Counted from the first letter of the stretch, positions 8,964 through 18,323 are shown. The stretch is DNA of 64,000 bases from Pseudomonas viridiflava (GCF_900582195.1 NZ_UTHA01000205.1:1-64000); one strand, 5' to 3'. A program made the numbers and translations. Notes: generated from the letters alone by a model not told the origin.

Positions 8964-11162
8964 GGGCGCTGTCGCTGATGCCTTGAGCCAGGTCTTGCCG
9001 AGAATCCGCGAGACCTGATCGGCCGAGTAAGGCTTGGCGAGAAACTCGAAACCCTCGTGACCGCAGCGCGCCAGTTCTTCGCTGTAGCCGGAGGTCAGTA
9101 TCACTGGCAGATCCGGGCGACGACGGCGCAATTCATTGGCGAGCGCGACGCCCGTGATGCCGGGCATGACAACATCGGAAAACACGGCGTCGAAAGCCTT
9201 TGCGTCGTCACCTGCCAGTCGCAAGGCTTCTTCGGCGTTGGTGGCCCATGTCGTGTCATAGCCCAGATCCTGCAGGATCTGATTGGCGAAGCGGCCAACG
9301 TCCAGATTGTCCTCGACCACCAGCACACGGCGCCTTTGATGCGGCGCCTGCAGTTCGCCCGCATCCGACGTCTCGCTGGCCAGCGGCGCAACCGCCGGTA
9401 CCTGGGGCAGGTACAGCGTGAACTCGGTTCCATGACCGACCACGCTGAACACATCGACGTTACCGCCCGATTGCTTGGCAAAGCCGAACACTTGCGACAA
9501 CCCGAGCCCTGTGCCTTTGCCGACATCTTTAGTGGTGAAGAACGGTTCGAAAATATGCTCAAGGGTGTGCGCATCGATACCGCCGCCGGTGTCCGCCAGT
9601 GCGATGGACACAAACGGGCCGCCGGTGCCGGCATGGCCGCGAATCGCTGGCAGTGGCTTGTTGCACTCAAGGCGCAATTTCAACAGGCCTTGGCCATTCA
9701 TGGCGTCACGGGCGTTGAGCGCAATATTGATCAGCGCGGTTTCGAACTGACTCAAATCGACGCGGATGTAGCAAGGATCATCCGGCCGTTCGACGCAGAC
9801 ATGAATTTGCGCGCCCGTCACGGATTCGAGCATTTCACCGATATTTGCCAAACGTTCGCCAGCATCGACCACTTGCGGGTTGAGCGGCTGGCGCCGGGCA
9901 AAAGCGAGTAATTGGCTGGTCAGCTTCGAGGCGCGCTCGACGGTGTCGGAAACGGCGCGCATATAGCGCTGGCGACGCTCCTGCGACAGGTTGGGCTGGC
10001 GCAGGAAATCCACCGACGAGCGAATGATGGTCAGCAGATTGTTGAAATCATGGGCCACACCGCCGGTCAACTGCCCGATGGCTTCCAGCTTTTGTGACTG
10101 GCGCAGCGCCGACTCCGTTTCGGCCAGACGCAGGCTGCGTTCCTCGACCCGTTGTTCCAGCGTGGCATTCAGTTCCGCCAGCGCCAGCAGGCCTTCACGC
10201 ACGTTGGCATCGGCGCGGACCCGTTCGATGTGCGCCCAGCAACGCTCGGTGACTTCGATCAACAGCGACTGTTCGAAGCGCGACCAGACTCGCGGCACAT
10301 TGTCGTGCACCGCCATCAGTGCGGTCAGTCGTCCTTGCTTGATCAGCGGCACGCAAATGGTGGCTGTGATGCCGATGGCCTGGAAAGTTGCCGATTCCTC
10401 AGGGGGAAGTTCGCGGCGGCTGTCGTGGATGATCAGCGGCTCGCCGGCACGCAGCAAGGTCACGGCTTTCTCACCGAAATCGCGCAGTCGATAGTGGCCG
10501 ACGATGCTTGGCGAGCCGGGCGCCGCCCAATCGCCGCGAATGGTGAAGCCGTCCTCATCGTCATCCATGTCGGCGTAGGCGCAGTTGGACAGCTGCAGAT
10601 GCTCGACCATCAGACGCGTGCTGGTGGCGAGAATGGCTTGCGCGTCGGTCGCGTTGGCAACGGCGTTGCCGAGCGCCTCAAGCACGGCCAGGCGCTGATT
10701 GAGAAAAACGGTCTGGGTGGTTTCCGTGACGGTATCGAGCATGCCGACCACGTTGCCGAGCGAATCGCGGATCGGGCTGTAGCAGAAGGTGAAAAACGCC
10801 TGCTCCGGTCCGCTGCCGCGCTCGATGGTCAGCGCGAAGTTTTCGATGTAAGTGGCTTGTCCGGCGTACGCCGCATCGGCAATCGGGCCGATCTCGCTCC
10901 AGGCTTCTTCCCAGATCTTGCTGAAAGGTCTTCCCAGGGCGTTCGGTTTATCGCCGAGAATCGGCACGAAGGCATCGTTGAACAGGGTGATCAGTTCCGG
11001 CCCCCAAACGATGGCTTGAGGGAAATGCGAGCCAAGACTGAGCGAGACCGTCGTCTTGAGCACATCGGGCCAGGATTGCAGCGGACCAAGCGGGGTGCTT
11101 GCCCAATCATGTCGCCGAATCTGCTCGGCCATCGTGCCGTTGTCTTGCAACCAGTCTGTCAT
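8931..11162 (-). CDS. Hybrid sensor histidine kinase (PAS-GAF-HisKA-HATPase-REC)
   Basis: This 743-residue protein has no transmembrane segment and is probably cytoplasmic. A PAS-like domain spans about residues 20-150, a GAF-like domain 160-315, and a coiled coil 320-355. The phosphorylation site is His371 in GGVAHDFNNLL, followed by the ATP-binding motifs NARDAMNG (484-490), ADTGGG (523-528) and GKGTGLGL (548-555). A C-terminal receiver domain (611-730) has Asp663 in FSDVVMPG. The layout resembles light- or ligand-responsive hybrid kinases, but the PAS lacks an evident flavin cysteine motif. ATG 11162 is preceded by GGAAAG. No partner regulator is adjacent. Confidence 0.9.
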   Translation of the reverse strand: MTDWLQDNGTMAEQIRRHDWASTPLGPLQSWPDVLKTTVSLSLGSHFPQAIVWGPELITLFNDAFVPILGDKPNALGRPFSKIWEEAWSEIGPIADAAYAGQATYIENFALTIERGSGPEQAFFTFCYSPIRDSLGNVVGMLDTVTETTQTVFLNQRLAVLEALGNAVANATDAQAILATSTRLMVEHLQLSNCAYADMDDDEDGFTIRGDWAAPGSPSIVGHYRLRDFGEKAVTLLRAGEPLIIHDSRRELPPEESATFQAIGITATICVPLIKQGRLTALMAVHDNVPRVWSRFEQSLLIEVTERCWAHIERVRADANVREGLLALAELNATLEQRVEERSLRLAETESALRQSQKLEAIGQLTGGVAHDFNNLLTIIRSSVDFLRQPNLSQERRQRYMRAVSDTVERASKLTSQLLAFARRQPLNPQVVDAGERLANIGEMLESVTGAQIHVCVERPDDPCYIRVDLSQFETALINIALNARDAMNGQGLLKLRLECNKPLPAIRGHAGTGGPFVSIALADTGGGIDAHTLEHIFEPFFTTKDVGKGTGLGLSQVFGFAKQSGGNVDVFSVVGHGTEFTLYLPQVPAVAPLASETSDAGELQAPHQRRRVLVVEDNLDVGRFANQILQDLGYDTTWATNAEEALRLAGDDAKAFDAVFSDVVMPGITGVALANELRRRRPDLPVILTSGYSEELARCGHEGFEFLAKPYSADQVSRILGKTWLKASATAPSVVVDTGALE

Positions 11163-11416
11163 GGGGATCGTGTCTTTCCGGGCGTCTGCATGTGAAGAAA
11201 GACCTTGCGTGCGGTGTTTGGTTTCAGCACTGCTGCTCGCAGTGAAACGGTTGTCCTCAGGTCTGTGCACATCATTGCACGATGCGTGAGACAAAAACGA
11301 TTTGAGACAAGCATGCCGGCTCCCGCCGGAAGCGAAGCAACCAGAAAATATCGGGTGGCTGCTGCGCATGCCGACGGGAACAAGCTCCCTCATCACAGGT
11401 ATTTTTTGCCTTTTGA

Positions 11417-11935
11417 TCAGGCATCGATGGCCGGGAAATCGATATCCGTCAGCGCCGCGTTGTTCAGGTAGTTGGTCAGGCTCTGCACGGCCACCAGTGC
11501 AATCACTTCAATGATCTTCACATCGTCGATACCGGCCGCGCGGGCGGCGGTGATCTGTTCGTCACTCAAGTGACCACGACTTTCAGTCAACTGACGGGCG
11601 AGGGCGGCATACGCATTGAGTTCACCCTGGCGTGCGGCAACGATGTCCTGCGTCGAAAGTCCGGCCTTGCCGGCAAACAAGGTGTGGGCCGCCAGGCAAT
11701 AGTCGCAACCGTTGACCTGTGAGGTGGCGAGGTACACCGCTTCTTTTTCCTGAGCGCTCAGCGAGGTCTTGCCGAGGATTGCCGAGGCTTGCACGTAAGT
11801 TTCGAGGGCCACCGGCGCTTTGGCCAGGGTGGTGAAGACGTTGGGCAGGAAACCGATTTTCTTTTTCACGCCTTCCAGTACAGGGCGGCTGGCGTCGGTG
11901 GCGGTTTCGAGGCTGATAGCGTGGATGCGGCTCAT
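11417..11935 (-). CDS. Carboxymuconolactone decarboxylase / AhpD-family peroxidase-like protein
   Basis: A 172-residue all-helical protein with the AhpD-type redox motif CDYC (Cys77, Cys80) followed by His84, within EAVYLATSQVNGCDYCLAAHT. Such proteins reduce alkyl hydroperoxides or act in general thiol redox stress response. The N-terminal segment VKKKIGFLPNVFTTLAKAP is typical of this subgroup. A CGGAGA box is 8 bases before ATG 11935. The divergent neighbour, across a REP doublet, is an AraC-type regulator that might control it. Confidence 0.88.
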   Translation of the reverse strand: MSRIHAISLETATDASRPVLEGVKKKIGFLPNVFTTLAKAPVALETYVQASAILGKTSLSAQEKEAVYLATSQVNGCDYCLAAHTLFAGKAGLSTQDIVAARQGELNAYAALARQLTESRGHLSDEQITAARAAGIDDVKIIEVIALVAVQSLTNYLNNAALTDIDFPAIDA

Positions 11936-12088
11936 GGTGATTCTCCGAAAGTCCGGTGCGAAGTGCGCCGGGGATGGAGCCATGTTATTGAGTGAGGCTG
12001 GTGGATTGGCGGCAAATCGTCGAGGATATGCGGCAGATCGTCCAGGTCTGGCGTTCGCTGACAGATTTGTGGTGACTGGACGGGTGTC

Positions 12089-12153
12089 TTCGCGAGCAAG
12101 CTCACTCCCACAGGGGAATGCATTTCAAATGGGGGAGCGAGCTTGCTCGCGAA
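12089..12153. repeat. REP doublet, outward arrangement
   Basis: TTCGCGAGCAAGCTCACTCC at 12089 and GGGGAGCGAGCTTGCTCGCG at 12132 are two inverted REP copies with the TTCGCG ends outermost. One A-for-G change in the first arm weakens the pairing. Confidence 0.85.
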
Positions 12154-12216
12154 GGTCGCGGCGCAGTCTCAGCGCTGAAAAGAATACAACCCGCCCGATA
12201 ACTGTTGGAGCCGTCC

Positions 12217-13032
12217 ATGGATCGCCTGTCTACCTTGCTCAGCCATTTCGGTGTCAATGCCGGGACCTTTCACAGCGGCACGTTTTGCGGCCTCAGCGTT
12301 CACGACGGCGAGCCGTGCGGCCATGTTCATTTGTTGCAGGCAGGCGAGTTGCTGCTCAAACCGGGCAGCGAGCGTGAGATCCGTCTCAGTGAGCCGACGC
12401 TGGTTTTCTTTCCCAGACCTTTTCCCCACCGCATGTTTGCCGATGAAGCCATGGCCACCCAGGTAGTCTGCGCCACGCTGACGTTTGACGGTGGCTCCGG
12501 CAATGCACTGGCGGCGGCGCTGCCGGATTTTCTGATGCTGAAACTGACGGATATCGCGGAATTGGGCAGCACCGTGGAGTGGCTGTTCAAGGAAGCTTTC
12601 GAGGGACATTGCGGGCGGGTGGCGGTGATGGATCGCCTGTTCGAATTGCTGGTGATTCTGCTGTTGCGGCACCTGATCAGCAGTCGTGAACAGCAACCGG
12701 GGATGATCGCCGGGCTGGCCGATCCACGTCTGTCGCGCGCCTTGAACCTGATGCACGAGCAACCGCAAAAAACCTGGAGCGTTGCGGATCTGGCCGCTGT
12801 CGCCAATCTGTCCCGCGCCGGGTTTGCCGAGCAGTTTCGCCGGGTGGTCGGGCAGACGCCGGCCGATTATCTGCTGAGCTGGCGCGTCAGCCTGGCGCAG
12901 AAACGCTTGCGTGAAGGCAGACCGATTGCGCTGATTGCCGAGGAGGTCGGTTACGAAAGTCCTTCGGCGCTGGCCCGGGCGTTTCGGCGCAAGACCGGGC
13001 TCAGTCCGCGCGAGTGGAAGGCGCGGGTCTGA
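12217..13032 (+). CDS. AraC-family transcriptional regulator with cupin sensor
   Basis: A 271-residue regulator. The N-terminal ~170 residues form an AraC-type cupin ligand domain (Cupin_6 style: CGHVHLLQAGELLLKPGS and VFFPRPFPHRM). The C-terminal ~95 residues carry two helix-turn-helix motifs, WSVADLAAVANLSRAGFAEQF and PIALIAEEVGYESPSALARAF. ATG 12217 is preceded by TTGGAG at 7 bases. This type often controls a nearby oxidoreductase or transporter; the divergent AhpD-like gene is a candidate target. It converges on the EamA exporter, 3 bp apart. Confidence 0.9.
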   Translation: MDRLSTLLSHFGVNAGTFHSGTFCGLSVHDGEPCGHVHLLQAGELLLKPGSEREIRLSEPTLVFFPRPFPHRMFADEAMATQVVCATLTFDGGSGNALAAALPDFLMLKLTDIAELGSTVEWLFKEAFEGHCGRVAVMDRLFELLVILLLRHLISSREQQPGMIAGLADPRLSRALNLMHEQPQKTWSVADLAAVANLSRAGFAEQFRRVVGQTPADYLLSWRVSLAQKRLREGRPIALIAEEVGYESPSALARAFRRKTGLSPREWKARV

Positions 13033-13035
13033 GGG

Positions 13036-13929
13036 TCATTTGGCGAATTTCTTCGCCCCGGCCACACACAGGATCACGCCCAATGTCACAGCAAGCATGC
13101 CGAGGCTGACGTGTTCATGCAGTAGGGTCGCGGCCAGCGCCAGACCGAAAAACGGCTGCAGTAATTGCAACTGACCGACCGCTGCAATCCCGCCCTGAGC
13201 CAGGCCGCGATACCAGAACACAAAGCCGATCAGCATGCTGAACAGCGACACGTACCCCAGACACACCCACGCCGACAGACTGATTGTGCTGAAAGAGGCG
13301 GGCGCCAGCCACAGACTCAACACCGACATTACCGGTAGCGCCAGCACCAGCGCCCAGCAAATCACCTGCCAGCCGCCGAGGGTTCGCGACAGTTTCGCGC
13401 CTTCGGCATAACCGAGGCCGCAAGCGATAATGGCCGCCAGCATCAGCAGGTCACCGGCGGGCGAGGCCGTCAGCCCTTGCGCGAGGGCGAAGCCGACCAC
13501 CAGCGCGCTGCCGAGCATCGAGAACATCCAGAACACCGGTCGCGGCCGCTCACCGCCGCGCAGCACGGCAAAAATCGCCGTGGCCAGCGGCAGCAAGCCG
13601 ACAAATACAATTGAGTGCGCCGACGTCACGTGTTGCAGCGCCAGTGCGGTCAGCAGCGGGAAGCCGAGCACCACGCCCATCGCGACGATAAACAGCGGCA
13701 GCCACTGATTGCGCGCCGGGCGCCGTTCGCGAAACAGCCACAGCAGCGCCACCGCCAGCACTCCGGCGATGGCAGCGCGGACCACGGTGAGAAACACCGG
13801 ATCGAACTCCAGCACCGCAAGGCGCGTGGCCGGCAGTGAACCGCTGAAGATCACTACGCCGATAAAGCCGTTGATCCAGCCGCTGGTTTTTTCCAGGGCC
13901 GGGGTCGTCAGATTCGAGGTCTGTTCCAT
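13036..13929 (-). CDS. EamA/DMT-family transporter
   Basis: A 297-residue inner-membrane protein with ten predicted transmembrane helices in two EamA repeats (about 18-140 and 155-290), the pattern of drug/metabolite exporters. No substrate-specific motif is seen. It is divergent from a MocR regulator across a 74-bp promoter region, an arrangement in which MocR proteins usually control the transporter. Start 13929 begins MEQTSNLTTP, a short cytoplasmic lead before the first helix. Confidence 0.88.
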   Translation of the reverse strand: MEQTSNLTTPALEKTSGWINGFIGVVIFSGSLPATRLAVLEFDPVFLTVVRAAIAGVLAVALLWLFRERRPARNQWLPLFIVAMGVVLGFPLLTALALQHVTSAHSIVFVGLLPLATAIFAVLRGGERPRPVFWMFSMLGSALVVGFALAQGLTASPAGDLLMLAAIIACGLGYAEGAKLSRTLGGWQVICWALVLALPVMSVLSLWLAPASFSTISLSAWVCLGYVSLFSMLIGFVFWYRGLAQGGIAAVGQLQLLQPFFGLALAATLLHEHVSLGMLAVTLGVILCVAGAKKFAK

Positions 13930-14003
13930 GCCAGATCACGCTCACAAGTGGGTTGCATTGCGGTGATGCTAGAGCCGAGAATCAGCACAATCAAAGAATT
14001 GTC

Positions 14004-15350
14004 ATGGATACATCCGGCATGCCACGTTCGCGCTACAAAACCCTGGTTGACGCTTATGCGGCAGACATTCGCTCGGGGCAGTTGCCACCCGGTACGCGGC
14101 TGCCGACCCATAGGCAATTGGCCGTTCAAGAGGGCCTGGCGCTGGTCACGGCTTCGCGGGTGTACGCGGAGCTGGAGGCCATGGGACTGGTCAGCGGCGA
14201 GACCGGGCGCGGCACGTTTGTCCGCGAGACCTCGTTGTCGCCCGGGCAGGGCATCGATCAGAAACAGGTGGCGGTCGGCATGATCGACCTCAATTTCAAT
14301 TACCCGTCGCTGCCCGGTCAGGCCGATTTGTTGCGCAGTGCGTTGCGCCAATTGGCGTTGTCCGGCGATCTGGAAGCGTTGCTGCGGTATCAGCCGCATG
14401 CCGGACGCGCCCACGAGCGCGCCTCGGTTGCCCGGCACCTGCTGACGCGCGGGGTGACTGTCGACGCCGAGCAGGTGCTGATCGTCAACGGCGCCCAGCA
14501 AGGCTTGGCCGTCACGCTGATGGCGTTGCTCAAACCCGGTGATGTGATTGCCGCCGACGCGCTGACCTATTCCGGCTTCAAGGTGCTGGCCGAAGCGCTG
14601 CATCTGGAGGTCGTGGCGATTCCGTTCAACGATCAGGGGCCGGATCTCACCACACTGGACAAAATCTGCCGCAACCGCTCGGTGCGTGCCGTGTACAGCA
14701 TGCCGACGCTGCACAATCCGCTGGGCTGGGTGATGCCGTTGGCGCAACGCGAGCAGTTGGTGGCGATTGCCCGTCGACATGATCTGACGATCATCGAAGA
14801 CGCGGCCTACGCATTTCTGGTGGAAAACCCACCGCGTACGCTGATCGATCTGGCGCCGGAGCGCACGGTGTATGTCTCGGGCCTGTCGAAAAACATCGCC
14901 ACCGGCCTGCGCGTCGGTTTCATTGCCGCCCCGCCAGAAACGGTGCCGGCACTGGAACGCATCATCCGCGCCACGACCTGGAACACCCCCGGCATCATGA
15001 CCGCCATCGCTTGCGGTTGGCTCGACGACGGCACAGTGACGTTGCTCGAGGAACAGAAGCGCAACGACGCCAAAGCGCGGCAAGCGTTGGCGGCCAAAGT
15101 GCTGAAGGGGTTGCCGAGCATTGGCCATCCTGCGTCGTATTTCCTCTGGCTGCCGCTGCCGGAAGATGTGCGCGCCGATCAGATTGTCGTGGAGTTAATG
15201 CATGAACAGATTTCGGTCACCACGGCAGAGCCGTTTGCGGCGTCGGGGCATGTGCCGCATGCGATTCGCTTGGCATTGGGTTCGGTCGACATGGAGGTGT
15301 TGCGTCAGGCGTTGACGACGGTCAGGAAGATCATTGGCGCTTACCTGTAA
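14004..15350 (+). CDS. MocR-type (GntR-HTH/aminotransferase) transcriptional regulator
   Basis: A 448-residue fusion of an N-terminal GntR winged helix (about 10-75, with PPGTRLPTHRQLA) and a fold-type I aminotransferase domain. The PLP lysine is Lys296 in VSGLSKN, and the PLP-contacting motif is TLHNPLG (235-241). MocR proteins sense an amine or vitamer through PLP and regulate adjacent genes. The divergent EamA exporter is the probable target. The start at 14004 is taken because upstream in-frame codons overlap the exporter's promoter. Confidence 0.92.
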   Translation: MDTSGMPRSRYKTLVDAYAADIRSGQLPPGTRLPTHRQLAVQEGLALVTASRVYAELEAMGLVSGETGRGTFVRETSLSPGQGIDQKQVAVGMIDLNFNYPSLPGQADLLRSALRQLALSGDLEALLRYQPHAGRAHERASVARHLLTRGVTVDAEQVLIVNGAQQGLAVTLMALLKPGDVIAADALTYSGFKVLAEALHLEVVAIPFNDQGPDLTTLDKICRNRSVRAVYSMPTLHNPLGWVMPLAQREQLVAIARRHDLTIIEDAAYAFLVENPPRTLIDLAPERTVYVSGLSKNIATGLRVGFIAAPPETVPALERIIRATTWNTPGIMTAIACGWLDDGTVTLLEEQKRNDAKARQALAAKVLKGLPSIGHPASYFLWLPLPEDVRADQIVVELMHEQISVTTAEPFAASGHVPHAIRLALGSVDMEVLRQALTTVRKIIGAYL

Positions 15351-15402
15351 AAACAAAATGCTACCCTTGCGCCGTCCGATGCAGACCGACCCGGAACCCT
15401 CG

Positions 15403-15789
15403 ATGAAAAACACCGCTGCACTGTCACTCGCGCTGATGCTCGCCACCAGCCTGTTCAGTACGTTCACCCTCGCCGCAGGCGACCCCGAAGCCGGCGCGAA
15501 AATCTTCCCGCGCCTGTGCGGTGGCTGCCATCAGGTCGGCGAATCGGCCCGCCCGGGGTTTGGCCCGCAGCTCAATGGCATCATTGGTCGGCCTGCCGGT
15601 ACGTCGGCCAACTATGTGTATTCGGAGGCGATGAAGAACTCGGGCCTGACCTGGGATCGCGCAACGCTGATCGCCTATCTGAAGGATCCGAAAGGTGTGG
15701 TGCCGGGCACGCGGATGATTTTCTGGGGGCTCAGCGACGAAGAGAAGCTCGACAATCTGCTGGCATACCTCCAGACCTTCACCCAATAA
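15403..15789 (+). CDS. Periplasmic class I cytochrome c
   Basis: A 128-residue protein with a signal peptide (about 1-25, ending LAAG) and one haem attachment motif, CGGCH at residues 39-43. The distal ligand is probably Met105 in PGTRMIFWG. The order and spacing match cytochromes of the c2/c550 type that carry electrons in the periplasm. An upstream in-frame ATG at 15379 would put charged residues before the signal core, so 15403 is preferred. It starts 52 bp after the MocR gene on the same strand. Confidence 0.9.
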   Translation: MKNTAALSLALMLATSLFSTFTLAAGDPEAGAKIFPRLCGGCHQVGESARPGFGPQLNGIIGRPAGTSANYVYSEAMKNSGLTWDRATLIAYLKDPKGVVPGTRMIFWGLSDEEKLDNLLAYLQTFTQ

Positions 15790-16054
15790 CGGTAGGAGCT
15801 GCCGCAGTCTGCGATTATTCGTTCCCATGCTCAACGCCACGTACCCTGGCAAGATCGAGGTGCACGCCGATGAAGGCGGGCCGATCTACATCAATGGCAA
15901 GGAAGGCCAGTTGAAGAAATTCAACGACAATGACTTCGAAGTCAAAGGCGCGGGCGTGACCATTTCCCTGAGCATCAATCCCGACGGTTCGCCTGCGGTG
16001 TCGTACACCGGGAAGAACAGGGCCAACGGGGTTTGCGAAGTGAAGAAGGGCTGA
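15790..16054 (+). pseudogene. 3' fragment of a small unknown gene next to a repeat
   Basis: From 15827 the frame encodes 75 residues (NATYPGKIEVHADEGGP, GVTISLSINPDGS, NGVCEVKKG) with good codon usage, but it lacks a signal sequence or ribosome-binding site. The bases just upstream, GGTAGGAGCTGCCGCAGTCT at 15791, look like a second Pseudomonas repeat family seen again at 18324 and 61172. I infer that the 5' end of a once longer, probably exported protein was lost at this repeat. It could still be a real small gene. Confidence 0.5.
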
Positions 16055-17695
16055 TCACGCCACCTGATTACGACCCGCCGCTTTGGCTTGATAGAGCTGC
16101 TGATCGGCGCGTTTGATCAGCGCGCTGTGGTTGTTGTCGGCCGGATCCGCCAGACCGACGCCGATGCTCACCGTCACATCCCCGGCCACAGAAAAATCGG
16201 CCTCGGCCACCGCCACGCGGATCTTCTCGGCAACGACTTCCGGGGTGTCGGGTTTAGCGATTTCCGGCAAGAGCACAGCGAATTCTTCGCCGCCATAACG
16301 GGCGACGAAATCGGTGGTGCGCAGGCTGCTCTGAATCAGTTGCGCCAACTGCTGTAGTACCTCATCCCCCACCGCGTGGCCGTGGGTGTCATTGATGCGC
16401 TTGAAGTGATCAGCATCGATCAGCAACAGGGCGAACGGGCGTCCGGTGCGGCGGAACAGCAGTGTGTATTCGGTGAGTTTTTCATCGAAACGGCGACGGT
16501 TGTACACGCCGGTCAAGCCATCGTGAGTCGCCAGGCTCAGCAGTTCGGCATTGGCCTGCATCAGCGCCGCCGTGCGTTGCGCGACCGTGGCTTCCAGCGA
16601 AGCATTGGCTTCTTGCAGTTCGCGTTCTTTGCCGAGCAGAGATTGGGTCATCGCGTCAATGGACTGGCCGAGCTGAGCGATTTCCAGCACCGGGTGCTCC
16701 AGCGGGAATTGTGCGCCGGGCTGGTTGTTCTGTACCTGCCGGGCCGAGCGTGCGAGCTGTTCGATCGGGCGGCTCAGGTACAGCGCCAGATAGTAGGCCA
16801 CCAGCCCGAACACTATTGCGGCGAACACACCGAGTATCAGCAACTTGTACATCAGCAGGCGCGCCGGTTGCAGTGCGGTTTCCAATGGCTGACGCACCGC
16901 GATCGACCATGACAGTGCGGTGCTCGACGGCGTCGGCACGCTGACCACGCTGGTGAGGAATCCATTGCCGGCGGTCCAGCCTTGGCCCTTGGTATTGGTT
17001 GCCAGCTGCTGGCCCACAAGCGCTTCCGGGTACAGAACCTTGCCATCGTGATCGATGATCAACGCTTCGATATCCGGCATTGAGTTCTTATGCGAAAACG
17101 CCGCCGACTCGACAATGCGCGTCACCCAACTCCAGTGCGCATGGGCGCCCAGTACACCAATCACCTGACCGTCGGCGTTGCGGATCGGTGCGGCGAAATC
17201 GATGAAGCGCAGCGGTTCACCGTTCGGCAGCCCCGGCAGCATTTTCGCCAACAGCACCGCCTCATGGGGATCGCCGGTGTACTCGCCGCGCAATCCGGCC
17301 TGGAACCAGGGTCGTTGTTGCACCGATTGGCCGACCAGCAAGTCGTTCACTGCCTGATGCACCTTGCCCTCGGCATCGGTGACACCCATCCACGCATACT
17401 CGGCGCGCGCCTGGGTGCGCAGTTGCATCGATTTGAGAATGGCCGGGTTGTCCAGATCGCCACGCTCCAGATGCGGCGCGCGGCTGAGCAGATAAACCTC
17501 CAACTGGCGTTCGCGCAGTTGTTCACCCAGCAACGATGCCGCCGAGCGCGCCGTGTTGAGCAGCGCATTACCGCTGGCCTGCTTCATTTGTTCAGTGGCG
17601 ATGTGACCCACATAGAAGCCCACGCTCAGCAGCGTCAGCAGGGACAAACCGGCAAACCAAAGGGTGAGGTGGCTACGCAGACTGGCTTTGAGCAT
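16055..17695 (-). CDS. Membrane diguanylate cyclase with dCache sensor
   Basis: A 546-residue inner-membrane enzyme making cyclic di-GMP. After a first transmembrane helix (about 13-32) comes a periplasmic double-Cache domain (to about 275), a second helix, a HAMP-like linker and a coiled coil. The C-terminal GGDEF domain has the active site GGEEF starting at 468, with the product-inhibition I-site RTTD ending five residues before it. Both features predict an active, feedback-controlled cyclase. Start MLKASLRSHLTLWF at 17695 is preferred over the ATG at 17731, which has no better ribosome-binding site. No phosphodiesterase domain is present. Confidence 0.92.
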   Translation of the reverse strand: MLKASLRSHLTLWFAGLSLLTLLSVGFYVGHIATEQMKQASGNALLNTARSAASLLGEQLRERQLEVYLLSRAPHLERGDLDNPAILKSMQLRTQARAEYAWMGVTDAEGKVHQAVNDLLVGQSVQQRPWFQAGLRGEYTGDPHEAVLLAKMLPGLPNGEPLRFIDFAAPIRNADGQVIGVLGAHAHWSWVTRIVESAAFSHKNSMPDIEALIIDHDGKVLYPEALVGQQLATNTKGQGWTAGNGFLTSVVSVPTPSSTALSWSIAVRQPLETALQPARLLMYKLLILGVFAAIVFGLVAYYLALYLSRPIEQLARSARQVQNNQPGAQFPLEHPVLEIAQLGQSIDAMTQSLLGKERELQEANASLEATVAQRTAALMQANAELLSLATHDGLTGVYNRRRFDEKLTEYTLLFRRTGRPFALLLIDADHFKRINDTHGHAVGDEVLQQLAQLIQSSLRTTDFVARYGGEEFAVLLPEIAKPDTPEVVAEKIRVAVAEADFSVAGDVTVSIGVGLADPADNNHSALIKRADQQLYQAKAAGRNQVA

Positions 17696-17786
17696 GGGCA
17701 GGCGAGGTCTGTTTTGGAGTTGTGGCCGCATGGTATGCGCAATGGGCTATGGGTGACCAGTCGGGGAATGGATGGCTGTGGACATG

Positions 17787-17816
17787 AAAAAGCCCGGCTG
17801 ATCAGGCCGGGCTTTT
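17787..17816. terminator. Intrinsic terminator
   Basis: AAAAGCCCGGC and GCCGGGCTTTT form a strong stem with A and T flanks. It ends the repeat-protein gene on the minus strand. Confidence 0.88.
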
Positions 17817-17841
17817 AGGGGATTGCGGTGAAACCAGTGAT

Positions 17842-18204
17842 TTATGCGACGCGGCGCTCGATCAGACGATCAGAACCACCTTCGGCAACACGGCGCTCGA
17901 TCAGACGATCAGAACCACCTTCGGCAACACGGCGCTCGATCAGACGATCAGAACCACCTTCAGCGACGCGGCGTTCGAGCAGACGATCAGAACCACCTTC
18001 AGCGACGCGGCGTTCGATCAGGCGATCGGAGCCGCCTTCAGCGACGCGGCGTTCGAGCAGGCGATCGGAACCGCCCTCAGCAACACGACTTTCAATCAAC
18101 TTGTCCGAGCCACCTTCAGCGACCTGGGTGTGTGCCGGGGTGGCGGCAAAAGCGTTAATGGCGAAAAGCGAGAAAGCGATGCTGAGAAGGGTCTGGCGTT
18201 TCAT
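17842..18204 (-). CDS. Secreted 13-residue tandem-repeat protein
   Basis: A 120-residue precursor with a clear signal peptide (1-20, FAINAFA) and, after six linker residues, seven copies of a 13-residue unit of the form RVAEGGSDRLIER followed by RVA at the C-terminus. Each unit alternates an acidic Gly-rich half with a basic helix-prone half; position 10-11 is LI or LL. The mature protein has no cysteine and no other domain. Similar short Pseudomonas proteins are sometimes labelled phage infection protein, without clear basis. Location is probably periplasmic or extracellular. Function is unknown. Confidence 0.85.
   Translation of the reverse strand: MKRQTLLSIAFSLFAINAFAATPAHTQVAEGGSDKLIESRVAEGGSDRLLERRVAEGGSDRLIERRVAEGGSDRLLERRVAEGGSDRLIERRVAEGGSDRLIERRVAEGGSDRLIERRVA
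17845..18126. repeat. 39-bp coding tandem repeat, seven copies
   Basis: The period is exactly 39 bases. The two units nearest the 3' end of the gene are identical over nearly the whole unit, while units toward the 5' end differ at up to a third of positions, so expansion at the 3' side looks recent. Confidence 0.95.
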
Positions 18205-18323
18205 GATCGTGTGCTCCGGGGTGTTGTTGGTTGGTCTGGAGCCGATGTTACGCCGTGGATTTTTTATGAGAACTTCATTGACGTGATGGTGAACATCGAC
18301 CGCAATGATGGTTCACCGATCCC

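Noticed and set aside
8931..11396. Longer N-terminus (78 more residues) for the hybrid kinase
   Set aside because: The extension has mixed composition without structure, and ATG 11162 starts right at the conserved MTDWLQDNG region with a ribosome-binding sequence.
17845..18126. Regular 39-bp repeat taken as a CRISPR array
   Set aside because: Units are contiguous without unique spacers, keep one reading frame, and encode a repeated peptide after a signal sequence.
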